Source: Gnetum montanum (Eukaryota; Streptophyta; Gnetopsida; Gnetales; Gnetaceae). Taken from it: a stretch of 64,000 nt of DNA. Shown here in pieces: positions 12,015 to 22,480 of the stretch. Under the pieces are notes generated by a model. It saw only the letters and a program-made list of their open reading frames with translations. It ran no database searches and was not told the origin of the DNA. A program made the translations under genes and the position numbers. Numbering within the stretch: the first letter of the stretch is position 1; each line of letters starts with the position of its first letter. The stretch is taken from contig MNCI01002042.1 of NCBI GenBank assembly GCA_015680685.1, forward strand, positions 70,187 to 134,186, written 5' to 3'.

Positions 12015-15000
12015 TTAATTGTTTAATAACTTTTTGATTTTTTTCATTTTTATGTTAGGAGTGGGTTTAATGGGTACAATCCGATACTCAGAATCTCCTT
12101 CACTAATTATGTTGAATGGTAGTTCTGACCAGGAGATGTCTGGCGGAGTAAGCTCTGAGTTAGTATCCTTGGATGTTTCTGGGTTAGGTGGTGTTTCCTT
12201 GGTTTTTGAGGGATCACAATTTATGGGTTGGTCATCAATTTGGATTTCATTTATTTCTTTCGGTATGGGCTTTTTAGAAATTTCATCGAGTTTACGCTCA
12301 TGTGGCGTGTCCTCTTGTTCAGGCTCCTCAAATTTAACTTCGGAGCCTTGATTGGTCTCCATGTGAGATGAGATGATGGATGTAGTAGCATCCCCATGGA
12401 TAATGATTTCCCCCCCCCCCCCCCCATAGGGTAAGTGAATCTCTTGATGAATGGGGGAAGACACTACTTTTAGCTGGGCTAACCAAGGTTGTCCCAAGAC
12501 TAGGTTAAAACCAGGCATCTCATCAATAACCACGAAGTCTGCGGATGTGGGGAACCGATCCCCTACTATAAAATCCAAGGTCAATGTACCTTTAACCACT
12601 ACTCGTGAACCATTAAATGACTTCAGGCAGGTCATAGATGTCAGTTTAATTAATTCTGTAAGCCCTAACTGTTCAATGACGAGATAAGGCACCATGTTTG
12701 TGGCTGCTCCGTCATCTACATGTACTTGATATATTTGGAACTGATTAACTCGTATGGTTATAAACATGGGTTCGTGGGTGACATCTTTGATTTTCTCATC
12801 AATCTTAATGTTTTCGAGGTGAAAGCCTAATGATTTAGGTTTGGATCCTTGTCATGTAGACATTACCGTGTGTATAAAGGGTTCGTTTGTGGGTAGGTTT
12901 TCACTAACTGGGATCGATGTCAACATTTGTACTAAGGCTTCGCGATGAACCGATGAAGTCAATATGAGGTCGTACAAGCTTAATGATGTGTTCTTTTGTT
13001 TAAGGGCTTGTGTAACCTACATTAGAGTGTTAGCTAGGTCCTTACCATTGGGTATAATCTTGTCCGTGGTCACTTGATCCATTGGACCTAACAGTTGTAT
13101 CTCACATGGGATAACTTTCGCGTTATTTTTCATGACTATTGGGTTTGATATGTGTTGCATTCTTGATTTCTCCTCTTTGTAACTCATGCCTGGCTCATTG
13201 TTAGAAGGAGCCATAGGTATTGTGCTTAATGGAGTTGGTTTCAAGGGTCCTAGTGCAAGGCGTTGACGTTCCTTCGCCAAACGTTCCTTCTCCAAATGTT
13301 CCCTAGTGAGACTATCTACTAGGTGTTCTCGTGTGGATTGTGTGGGAACATTTGGGGTCACAGTATGGGGTTGTTTCGGGACTCGAATGACAAATGAGGC
13401 GGGACTAGATTGTGTCTGAGGCATATCGGGCTATCTAGGCACCTTGACCACAAACGGGGTTGGGCGATTTGTAGTTGGTACCTCTATCGTAACAACCGTC
13501 GGTGGCACCCAGACCACGAAGAGAGTGGGCCGGTTTGATGGTGTTACACTAGAGGTTGTATTAGCAAGGAGCACACGAACAACAAATGGTTTGGTTTGGG
13601 GTGGTACTTGTGTTGTTTCCACCGTGGGAGGTACTCGAATGACCAATGGTGTTTGCGGGGTAGGAGGATCATATGGGGAATATGAAAGTTGAGGTGATGT
13701 TAGTGTAGTAGGGGGAACATGAACTACGGAGGGGTTCTTTGGTGTTTCATAGTTATTGTCTGCGTAGATGGTGTTAATTGTATATGGCGCTTCTTTAGTG
13801 TTTAGGGGATCTTTATATATACCCATGGACTAGTTTTGTGGTTTGAGCGGGTTGGCCTCATCAAAAGTGATCTCACCTCCATCAATCATTCATTGAATGT
13901 CTTGTTTCAAGATGAAACAATAGTCGTTGCCATGCCCATTACGTTGGTGGTACTCACAAAACTGGTCTAGTCTAAAGCCTCTTGGAACTGGGGGTCATCC
14001 GGTGTCACCAAGCTTGGGTTCTCGACCAATTGACAAAATTGATCATGTCTTTGAATCACCGCGAGGAACAATTGTTTATGTTTCATTAACCCAGCCTTCA
14101 AGAGTTGGTCAAATAATTGTGAAGGTTTCATGGGCAATGGTGTGTATTAAGAGGGGTTTCTCCTCTCAAAGTTTCTCGCATGATCCTTTGTACCATTTTG
14201 CGATGTGGACAGTCCGGGTGTAGTAGCAGGAGCAGGTCTAGTATAGCTAGTAGGGGTGGTGGGTGGCTTACCTTGTTGTCTCATACTTGTATGTTGAGTT
14301 TCTACTACTGCTGCTACTGTTTCCTTAGCCTTTTCTTTGTCTTTTTTAGTGTGTTGATTTTTAAAGGCTAAGTAAGCACGGTCATGGCTATTTTGGGCCC
14401 CCTCTTCTATGTTCTTTATTTGCACGAAAGCTTGGCTTAGAGTGCATGCATTCAAATAGTACAGTTTAGATTTCACGAAATCATTTATGGCTCCCTTTAG
14501 GATGGTGAGTAAGTATGTTTTAGGGATTGGTTCATGAAGTTCGTTTAGCGTAGCACTCCATCTCTGAATAAATTTTTGTAGAGGTTCAAGCGGTGCTTGT
14601 TTTACCTGTATCAGACTGTCCAGGGTTGCTTCAGGTTTCAGGTTGTATTTAAACGTAGTAACGAATTGGTGTAAGAGATCCTCCAAAGAGGATATGGAGT
14701 TACAAGGCAAGGCTCGGTACTAGTCTAAAGCTCTCCCAGTGAGGGACATGGCGAAAACACGTAAGATTGCATGGGGCCATGCCTGAAGCAGTAAACATTC
14801 TAGTCTAAATGTGACCAGATGGGTGCTGGGGTCCCCTTCCCCGTTGTATTTGGTTAGTTACGGCAAAGAAACACCTTTGGGCAGGGTCAATGGTGGTACC
14901 AAAGAGCTAATAGGATCGTCTTGGTAAAATTCCAATACTTTAAGCTCTTCGTTGTTGGCTATTTTGAGGCATTTTACCTCATTAGTGAGTTCTTGCATCA

Positions 15001-16132
15001 TATTTTTAGCCTCGGCCCAGTCTTGGACACCAGGTGAAATGGCAGGGGGGTTATGTTGTGTAGTATGAAAGTTAGATTGTTGTATAGTGGGTGGGAAAGA
15101 AGAAAGTTAAGTGGTCGAAGGTTGCACTTGTGGAATATTCATGGTGGGTCCTACTAAGGGTGGCATATTGTAAGGACAGGGTTGTTGTTGTACTTAAGAG
15201 ATGTTCATGGGTGGAATTGTAGGAGGTGGTATGTTGTAATGAGGGGGTTGATGCGGTTGCATGCCAGTCACAGCCCATTGTCTAGTCATGATTTGTGAGG
15301 AAACACCCTGAACCTATTGAGTTAAAGTGGTGAAGGATGTCCCTTGGATTTGAATTCGTGGTATATAGTGAGCAGATGTAGAAGCAGGTATCACAGATGG
15401 CATCCCAATCACTTGGGGTGGGAAGCTCACTCCTACATTAGCTTGAGGGGGGTGTTGTTGGGGTTGTACTTGTAAGAGAGGAGACAACATGGTGGCGGGA
15501 AGAATAGTGGGGATGGGTATATTGAATTGAGTATCAGTCACGAGGAGAGTGGGAATAAGAGTGGATGCTTCCTGTTGAGGCACATGTGCTTGAGTGGTTT
15601 AATATGATTGGAGGGACATAGTCTACCCCGTGAAAGGGTGAAATAACGAGTTCACGTAAGTATGCAGACTAAGAGTGTGGTACAAATCCTCATGTTTGGA
15701 CTGAGCTGCAAAGTCATCCTCCTCTTCTAATTGAGGATTTACTATGGATTGGTCCAGAGACTAACTCCTTACTAGAAGGAGCTGTGAGATGAGCTCAGAG
15801 TAGTGCTCTGGAAGAGGGATGATGTCATATGGGGAGGAGATGAACTCATGTCCTCCCTTATGAATCAATTCATACTGTTTCTTAGCCTCGAGTTCAGTTT
15901 GATCTACTGCCAAACCGGCTTTGATCTTTACACATATGAAATTATACTATTTTTATGTTATGACATTAAATGATGGATTCTTCCCTTACAGTCTGAGAGA
16001 TCGGCAAGGTCCCCCCCAGGGGTTGACCTCACCGTGGGCCCCTATGGGTTGCATGATGGGTATCGGCATTGCCATGGGGCCAACGATATCTAAAGTGGGC
16101 TTGGTTGAAACATTGGTATTGGCAATATTCAT
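12015..16132 (-). pseudogene. Element A gag-protease
   Basis: Minus-strand frame from ATG at 16132 (MNIANTN), colinear with element B gag (MNPIDIT at 17834). Order: N-terminal conserved block (AGLAVDQ, GGHEFISSPYD), a Pro/Gln-rich segment (15583-15314), the gag core (14710-14147, with SLIQVKQAPLEPLQKFIQ), a repeated PFVVRVPP region (13826-13380), and an aspartic protease (12767-12015) with VHVDDGAATNMV and PGFNLVLGQPWLA. The frame changes once between the gag core and the PFVVRVPP region, and there are several stops. A run of 16 C at 12410-12425 encodes a poly-Gly stretch where element B has LPYEGRE. Confidence 0.83.
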
Positions 16133-16204
16133 GGTGAAAAGGTCTTAAGTGTAACAAGGTAGATGGGAGACAGTGTTAGAGTGCACAGATGGAAATTTGG
16201 CCAA

Positions 16205-16317
16205 GTATGAAACTTGTCTACACAGCGTACACCCTCAGCGTGCAGGCTTATCTACACAGCGTACACCCTCAGCGTGCAGGCTTGTCTACACAGTGTACAC
16301 CCTCAGCGTGTAAGCTT
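16205..16317. repeat. 34-bp tandem array in element A 5' leader, left half
   Basis: Three units of 'ctacacagcgtacaccctca' plus 'gcgtgcaggctt' end at the element B insertion point. The array resumes at 32718-32800, which shows that B inserted inside it. Confidence 0.85.
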
Positions 16318-17552
16318 TGAAACACCACAAAAATTTTTGAGTTTAGCATTTGTCTGACAAGAAGCAGATCCCCGTGACCCACAGACGACTTTGGCTACAT
16401 TTGAAGTCACACAGGGCAATTTTGAGAATCGAAACACTTGGTTTTTACCAAGTGTTGTGCCAGCGTATACACCCAGCGTATACGCCTAATTTTAAACCAA
16501 GTGTTGTGCCGACGTCTACGCCCAGCGTCTACGCCCGACGCTCAGCATACACGCCTCACACGCACGCTCAGCAGGTGCAACAGGAGCAAGAATTGAAGCA
16601 AGTCGACGTCCAACATCCATCAGCGTATACGCCCCAGCGTATACGCCAGCATCCATCCAAGTCAACGCCCAGTGTATACGCCCGGCGTATACGCCCAGCG
16701 TATACGCCGGCCTGTGGTAGCGTATACGCCTAGCATATACCATGTTTCTAAATTGTAAACGCCTGGTCTATACGCCACGTGTCTCCCAGTCCGATTTTCC
16801 CGGTAACCCTACCCCTATAAATAGCCCAGTTTTCCGTAAATTCGAGGTCGGCAAAAATTTACCAGAGTAAACCCGGAGCAATTACGCTACAAACAAGAGC
16901 CCAGAAACCCCTTTATGCTTACGCTTACGCTGGAAGTTCTGTACGCCAAGCAGAATCCGCGCTCCGCCTACCGTGCCAACCAGCTGCATCCCTGCATCCA
17001 CCAGGGCTTTACGTCCGCCTTGTGTCCCTACACGACTGCGTTAGACCGGTGCACAACATTTTGACTCTCTAATCCACTGTTTACGTTTCTTGCAAGTTCT
17101 TTTACAGTTTTACGTTAATTTGGCCCACGCTTCGTTTACGCCTATTTACGTTCACGCTTCATTTGTTTCCGCATACGCCCGCACTGCTTACGCTGTTTAC
17201 ATTTGCTTACGCTCTTTACACTTGTTTACGCTGTTCACGCCTGTATACGCTTACGCTGAGCCTATATTTGTTTACGCTGTTTACGCCCAACCTTGTTTAC
17301 GCCCCTTTACGCTTACGCTCTGTCTGTGTCTGTTTCACTGTTTACGCTCCGTTTACACATAACCCAGCGTATAACACTTCGGTGGCGCTCGGGGAAATCC
17401 TTGTCTGATCTGCGTGCGGACCACCCAAGGTACCCTACCTTCGTGCATTCAAGCATGTCCTCAGGCGAAGGTAGGGTCATCTGTGCTCGTCCTACGATCC
17501 CGCGGTCTCTGTTTTCCCTTCCAGCAGGGGATCGACGATTTCGGGTGGTACA
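16318..17552 (+). repeat. Element B 5' LTR
   Basis: 1235 bp, starting TGAAACACC and ending GGTACA. The first third is packed with GCGTATACGC palindromes (16460-16740). A TATA box TATAAATA is at 16816-16823, followed by an array of 'tttacgc' motifs (16905-17360). The last 150 bp match the end of the 3' LTR. Confidence 0.88.
16816..16823 (+). promoter_or_regulatory. TATA box of element B 5' LTR
   Basis: TATAAATA in 'cccctataaatagcccag', conserved at 31981-31988 in the 3' LTR. It is the likely core promoter for the genomic transcript. Confidence 0.7.
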
Positions 17553-17557
17553 GAAAT

Positions 17558-17576
17558 TACTGCTAGAAGGAGGGCC
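17558..17576 (+). promoter_or_regulatory. Primer binding site of element B (probable)
   Basis: TACTGCTAGAAGGAGGGCC lies five bases after the LTR end. The aligned place in element A (33138-33156, minus) is TGGTGTTAGAAGGAGGGCC, with the usual TGG start. The first three bases have diverged in B. The tRNA primer was not identified. Confidence 0.55.
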
Positions 17577-17833
17577 TCCGCTTAAACAGTTTGACTGCAC
17601 GCTCCTCAGCATCTACGCTCATCAGCGTTTTCGCTGCCCTGTTTAAACCCCCGACTCTCAGCGTCTACGCTTTCAATTCTTCAGCGTATACGCTGCACAT
17701 AAACCCTAGCATATACGCTGCACACTTACGCCAGCGTTTACGCTGCACACTTACCCTGTAGATTCGTCTACGCCAGTCGCATACACTACGTTATCCAGTA
17801 CATCAATTTCGCACACTCAAACCGTCTATCATC

Positions 17834-20800
17834 ATGAATCCCATAGACATCACCGCTGCTACTACCCAGAACGTTAACATCTTAGACACAACGGCTGCCC
17901 AGCAATCTATCACATAACATATGGGAGGGCAATCCACAATGGGGCCCCGTCGGTCGTTGAGGTTGCAAGGGAGAGACCCGGCCGCTAACGTTATAACCCA
18001 AGACGAGTATAACTTCATCTACATTAAGATGCAAGCCGGCCTGGCAGTAGATCAGGCTAAAATGGAAGTAAAAAGGCAATTTGAAATCTTTTACAGAGGG
18101 GGATACGAATTCATTCCTTCCCCATACGACGTAATCCCCATTCCAGAATAATTCTCGGAGCTCTTTACCCAGCTCCTTCTGAACAGGAGCCAGTCATTGG
18201 ACCAACCCACTCTAGAGCCTCAACCAGGGGAAGAAGATGAGTTCGCTGCCCAATCTGAGCAGGGAGACTCATACCACACCTTGAGCCCCCAAGCACAGAT
18301 GAACCCCATCTTCCATCCCGGGACAGCGGAAGCCTTGTCCGTACAACACACTAGACCCGCCCAAGTTCAGATGCCACCACCGGAAACGCCAGCACTCGTA
18401 CACATTCCGCTCCTGAGCGATCCCCAACCTCACACCTTCCCTCTGACAGTTACCCCTAATGCAGCTGCGGGCTCATCTTCACAACCGTCGCCTCCTCATG
18501 ATGGCACGGGACCAATGTTCCCACCTCGCGTAATTGGGATGTTGCATGTGATCCCCGCATCTACATCAGCTCACTTCATGCCCCATATTCAGACACATAC
18601 AGCTCCCCAAGCAGCCCCAACCCAACAAGGAGTCCCCGCATACAACGTAGTGGGACAGTGGCCAGCAAGGGGGACATCATCATATCAAATTCCTCTTCAC
18701 CACGTCCCGCCCCACGCAATCCCCCCGATCACTACTCCTCAGGCACAACCCCAGCTGCAGCAACAACAACAACCAAAACACTTCCCTCTTAACACCTTAG
18801 CCTTAGCACTGCCCACCATTAACTATCCCCAGGCACAACCACCGATCACCCAGCCTTCGGCCTTCCAACCCATGACCCAGCAATCTAGCTGGTATGCAGC
18901 CCCGCACCCTTAGCCGGTAGTTTCACCGAATGCCCAAGATTGGGCAGACGCTAAAAAATTGATGCAAGAATTAACAGATGAGGTAAAGCGTCTAAAAATC
19001 GTCGTTGATGGAGAGCTGAAAGTAGTAGACTTCTACAATGATGATCCTATCAGCTCCTCTGTCCCGCCATTGACTTTACCCAAGGGTGTCCCTCTTCCGA
19101 CGTTGACTAAGTATAACAGGGAGACAGACCCCAACGCCCACCTCATCACGTTTAGATTAGAGTGCGCACTTCTTCAGGCGTGGCCCCACTCCATATTACG
19201 AGTATTCCCCATGTCCCTCGCGGGAAGGGCGCTTAACTGGTACCGGGCCTTGCCCAGGAGTTCCATCCTTTCCCTGGACGATCTTCTACGCCAGTTTGTG
19301 ACCAGGTTCAAGTACAACTTGAAACCCAAAGCAACACTGGACAGCCTAATGCAGATCAAACAAGCATAGCGCGAACCGGTGCAGAAGTTCATTCAGAGGT
19401 GGAGCACAACTCTCAACGAGTTGCACGACCTGATCTCTCAAACCTATCTGCTCACGATACTGAAAGGGGCTATTAATGACTTCTTCAAGTCAAAACTGTA
19501 TTACCTCAATGCGTGCGATCTGAACCAAGCATTTGAACAAATCAAAAACATAGAGGAATCTGCTCAAAACAGCAATGACCCTACGTACCAGACTTTCAGA
19601 AACCAACACACTAAGAAAGACAAAGAAAAGGCCAAGGCGACTGTAGCAGCAATAGCGGGGGCACAGCAAACAAACACCACACATCAATACAAACCACCCA
19701 TTCCCCCCACTAACTACTCTCAACCTGCTCCCACAACAGCCTCAGAGTCGTCACCACAAAACCTGACGAACCGTACGCGTAACTTCGAGAGGAATGAACC
19801 CTCTCAGTACACGCCTTTACCGATGAAGCCATCCCAGCTCTTTGACCAACTCCTAAAGGCTGGATTAATGCAATACAAGAAATTGTCCCCAACGACTATC
19901 CAAAGACATGATCGGTTTTGTCAACTCATACAGAACCCAAGCCTGGCAATGCCGGATGAGCCGCCTGTGCCCAAAGGATTCAGGGTAGATCACTTCTGCG
20001 ACTATCACCAACGCAATGGGCATGGAACTGATTACTGCTTCACCCTGAAGCAGGACATCCAAAAGATGATTGATGATGGCAAGATCACCTTCGACGGGGC
20101 TAACCCCATCCAACCGCAAAACCAGACCATGGGGGTGTACAAAGACCCCTTGAATGCTAAAGAGACACCGTACGTAATTACCTCAATCTATTGTGACGAT
20201 GACTCTAGCACACCCCGCATCAACACCGTCCATCCCGAAAACAAACAAGAAACGTCTAACAAACCATTCGTGGTTCAGATCCCCCCCGCTAACTCTACAC
20301 CTCAATCACCTCACGCCTCGCAGCGGCCATTCGTAATCCGAGTGCCCTCCACCATGCCTACCTCTGACGTCATGACACGTCAACAACCATACGTAGTACG
20401 CATCCCTCAGGCTAACCCCGCAGGTACACCAACCCCTCACGCTCGGCCTACCCCTTTTGTAGTCCGAGTACCACCGACCGTTGCAACAACAGAGGCTCAG
20501 CCCCAGCCAAGACCAACCCCATACGTCGTCAGGCTACCTGCACAAGCTCCTGCCCAATCGTACGCGCAGCCCCATCCAGCTCCCTATGTCGTAAAAATTC
20601 CTGGGCAATCCCAGACTCCGAGGCCAACTCCACCTCCACGTGACACGCGAGAACGCCTGGCAGATAGGCTTACGCGAGAACGCTTGGAGAAAGAGTGCCA
20701 ACGGCTAGCTCTGGGGGCTCCTAAGCCCACTCCCCTAAACTCTATACCCATGTCATCCTCTAAAGATCAACCAAGTGCAGACAATGAGGGCGAGTTGTCC

Positions 20801-21925
20801 GAAAGACACGAATCATCTAAAACAACAATTTCAAAAACTGAAAAGCCAACAAAACGAGAGATAAAATTGTTGGGTCCGATGGATCCAGTCAGCACCGATA
20901 GAAACACCCCCAACAGTGAAAACCTTGCAGCCGCCTTGACACAAGTCACACAAGCATTAAAACAAAAGAACACTTCACTGAGCTTGTATGACTTAGTCCT
21001 AACATCTCAAACACATCGGGAAGCTTTAGTACGCATGTTAACGTCAATCCTGGTAAGAGAGGACTTACCCCCAAACTAACCCTCCATCCATGCGGTGATG
21101 TTCTCACCTTGCGGGACTACTCCTAAGCCACTAAGTTTCCATGGTGACAACGTCAAGGTGGATAAGAAAACGGGGGAGATAACAACAGCCCCCATGTTTA
21201 TAACAATATGTATAAACCAATTTAAAATACATAGGGTCCATGTAGATGATGGAGCTGAGACAAACGTTGTGTCGTACCACATCATCGAACAACTAGGACT
21301 TACTGAACTACTAAAACCAACCACGACTACATGTTTAAGGTCATTCAGTGGGTCACGTGTAATGGTGAAAGGCACAATAACCTTAAACTTCATAGCGGGA
21401 GATCAATTCCCAACGTTTGCTGATTTCCTAGTAGTGGATGAGATGCCGGGGTTCAACCTAATATTGGGAAGACCCTGGCTAGCCTAACTAAGAGCTATCT
21501 CTTCCCCCATACATCAGGAAATTCACCTGCCTTATGAGGGCAGAGAAATCGTCATACACGGTGAAGCAGCTACTCCTATCATCTCGTTGCATATGGACAT
21601 GGACCAAGGCTCGGAAGTCGAACTCGAAAAACCTAGCCAAAATAACGAAAATCCACAACCATCGGTAAGTAGCAAATCTTCCGACATGGAACGAAAGCCT
21701 TCCCAAACAGAAACGCCTGTGCCTCCTCAAGTAGAAGCTAATATAGAGCTCTCTACGGACACTGAAACATCAGAAAACACTAACACAAAAGACATTCCAT
21801 CAGAAGTCCCATGGGCCGAATTACCGTTTAACGTAATCAGCGAAGGGGACGCTGAATACCGGATCATGCCTATTGAAACATCGTCTAACATTAAAATGAA
21901 AAAAATCAAAAAATTATTGAAATGA
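17834..21925 (+). pseudogene. Element B gag-protease
   Basis: A single reading frame runs from ATG 17834 (MNPIDIT) to the stop at 21923, interrupted only by stop codons near 17915, 18149, 18911, 19367, 21077 and 21485; no frameshift is needed. Domains: conserved N-terminal block (AGLAVDQAKMEVKRQFE), Pro/Gln-rich spacer (18300-18910), gag core (18959-19600), zinc knuckle of Tat type CDYHQRNGHGTDYC (about 20000-20040), repeated PFVVRVPP array (20260-20620), protease (21180-21485, VHVDDGAETNVV and LILGRPWLA), acidic tail. At 21485 element A reads LAQL where B reads LA-stop-L, consistent with CAA to TAA. Confidence 0.85.
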
Positions 21926-21934
21926 TACTACCAC

Positions 21935-22250
21935 TCTTAGTCCGAAAAGACGTTAAACTATAAAAAGTCCGAAATGACACTAAACTACGATAAAACAGGA
22001 AAAACAATTAAATGCCACTCCCGGTCCGAAATGACACTAAACTATCATGTCCACAATGACATAAAACTAGCCACGATCAGCGATGATCGGTTAGCCGAGA
22101 AATCTATCTGTATCCTCCAAAACATCCCTTGATTACGCATGGGGCCCAAAATGGCCATAAACTCCGCATGGGGCCCGAAATGGCCATAAACTACGCATGG
22201 GGCCCAAAATGGCCATAAACTATGCATGGGGCCCGAAATGGCCATAAACT
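21935..22250. repeat. AAACT minisatellites between protease and antisense gene (element B)
   Basis: Two arrays in succession: 'gtccgaaatgacactaaact' units (about 21940-22075), then about four units of 31 bp 'gcatggggcccaaaatggcc' followed by 'ataaactac' (22137-22250). Position and theme match 11640-12010 in element A. Confidence 0.8.
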
Positions 22251-22480
22251 AGTACTTGCTTTTCGTTCTACTTTTATAATCGCTTCCTGTATTACACTTA
22301 AAACAGAAAACAAACCAAAATATTTTACATTTCTATGGCATGTTAAACCCAAAATCAACAACAAATATATATATATATATATATGTTATTACATACAATC
22401 AACCGTCTCTGTTCATTTCATAATTTTCAAGTTACAGTTTTAGTATAAGTTTGAATCAAAAAATGAAAAATGCTAAAATA
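22251..22480. other. Downstream region of element B antisense gene
   Basis: AT-rich non-coding sequence with a (TA) microsatellite at 22367-22383, lying past the passenger-gene stop codon (minus strand, 22481-22483). Confidence 0.5.

Larger units (their letters stand above)
1..16317 (-). mobile_element. Element A, left part: Tat-like Ty3/gypsy LTR retrotransposon (minus strand)
   Basis: Read on the minus strand, this segment carries gag-protease (16132 to 12015), an antisense passenger gene (plus strand, 7482-11194), RT/RNaseH/second RNaseH/integrase (5987 to 2511), a 3' leader, a purine tract and a 3' LTR cut by the window edge. The RNase H-like domain with FYGAS and CTNNIAEYEG motifs between RNase H and integrase is the hallmark of the Tat lineage. 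The element is split at 16317/16318 by element B and continues at 32718-34681. Many stops and some frameshifts show it is dead. The family name is inferred from domains; no database was searched. Confidence 0.88.

Noticed and set aside
17090-17408. Open frames rich in YAYA/LFTLFT repeats in the element B LTR (also 32285-32573)
   Set aside because: They are translations of the 'tttacgc' repeat array within the LTR, open in several frames at once; no protein signature.
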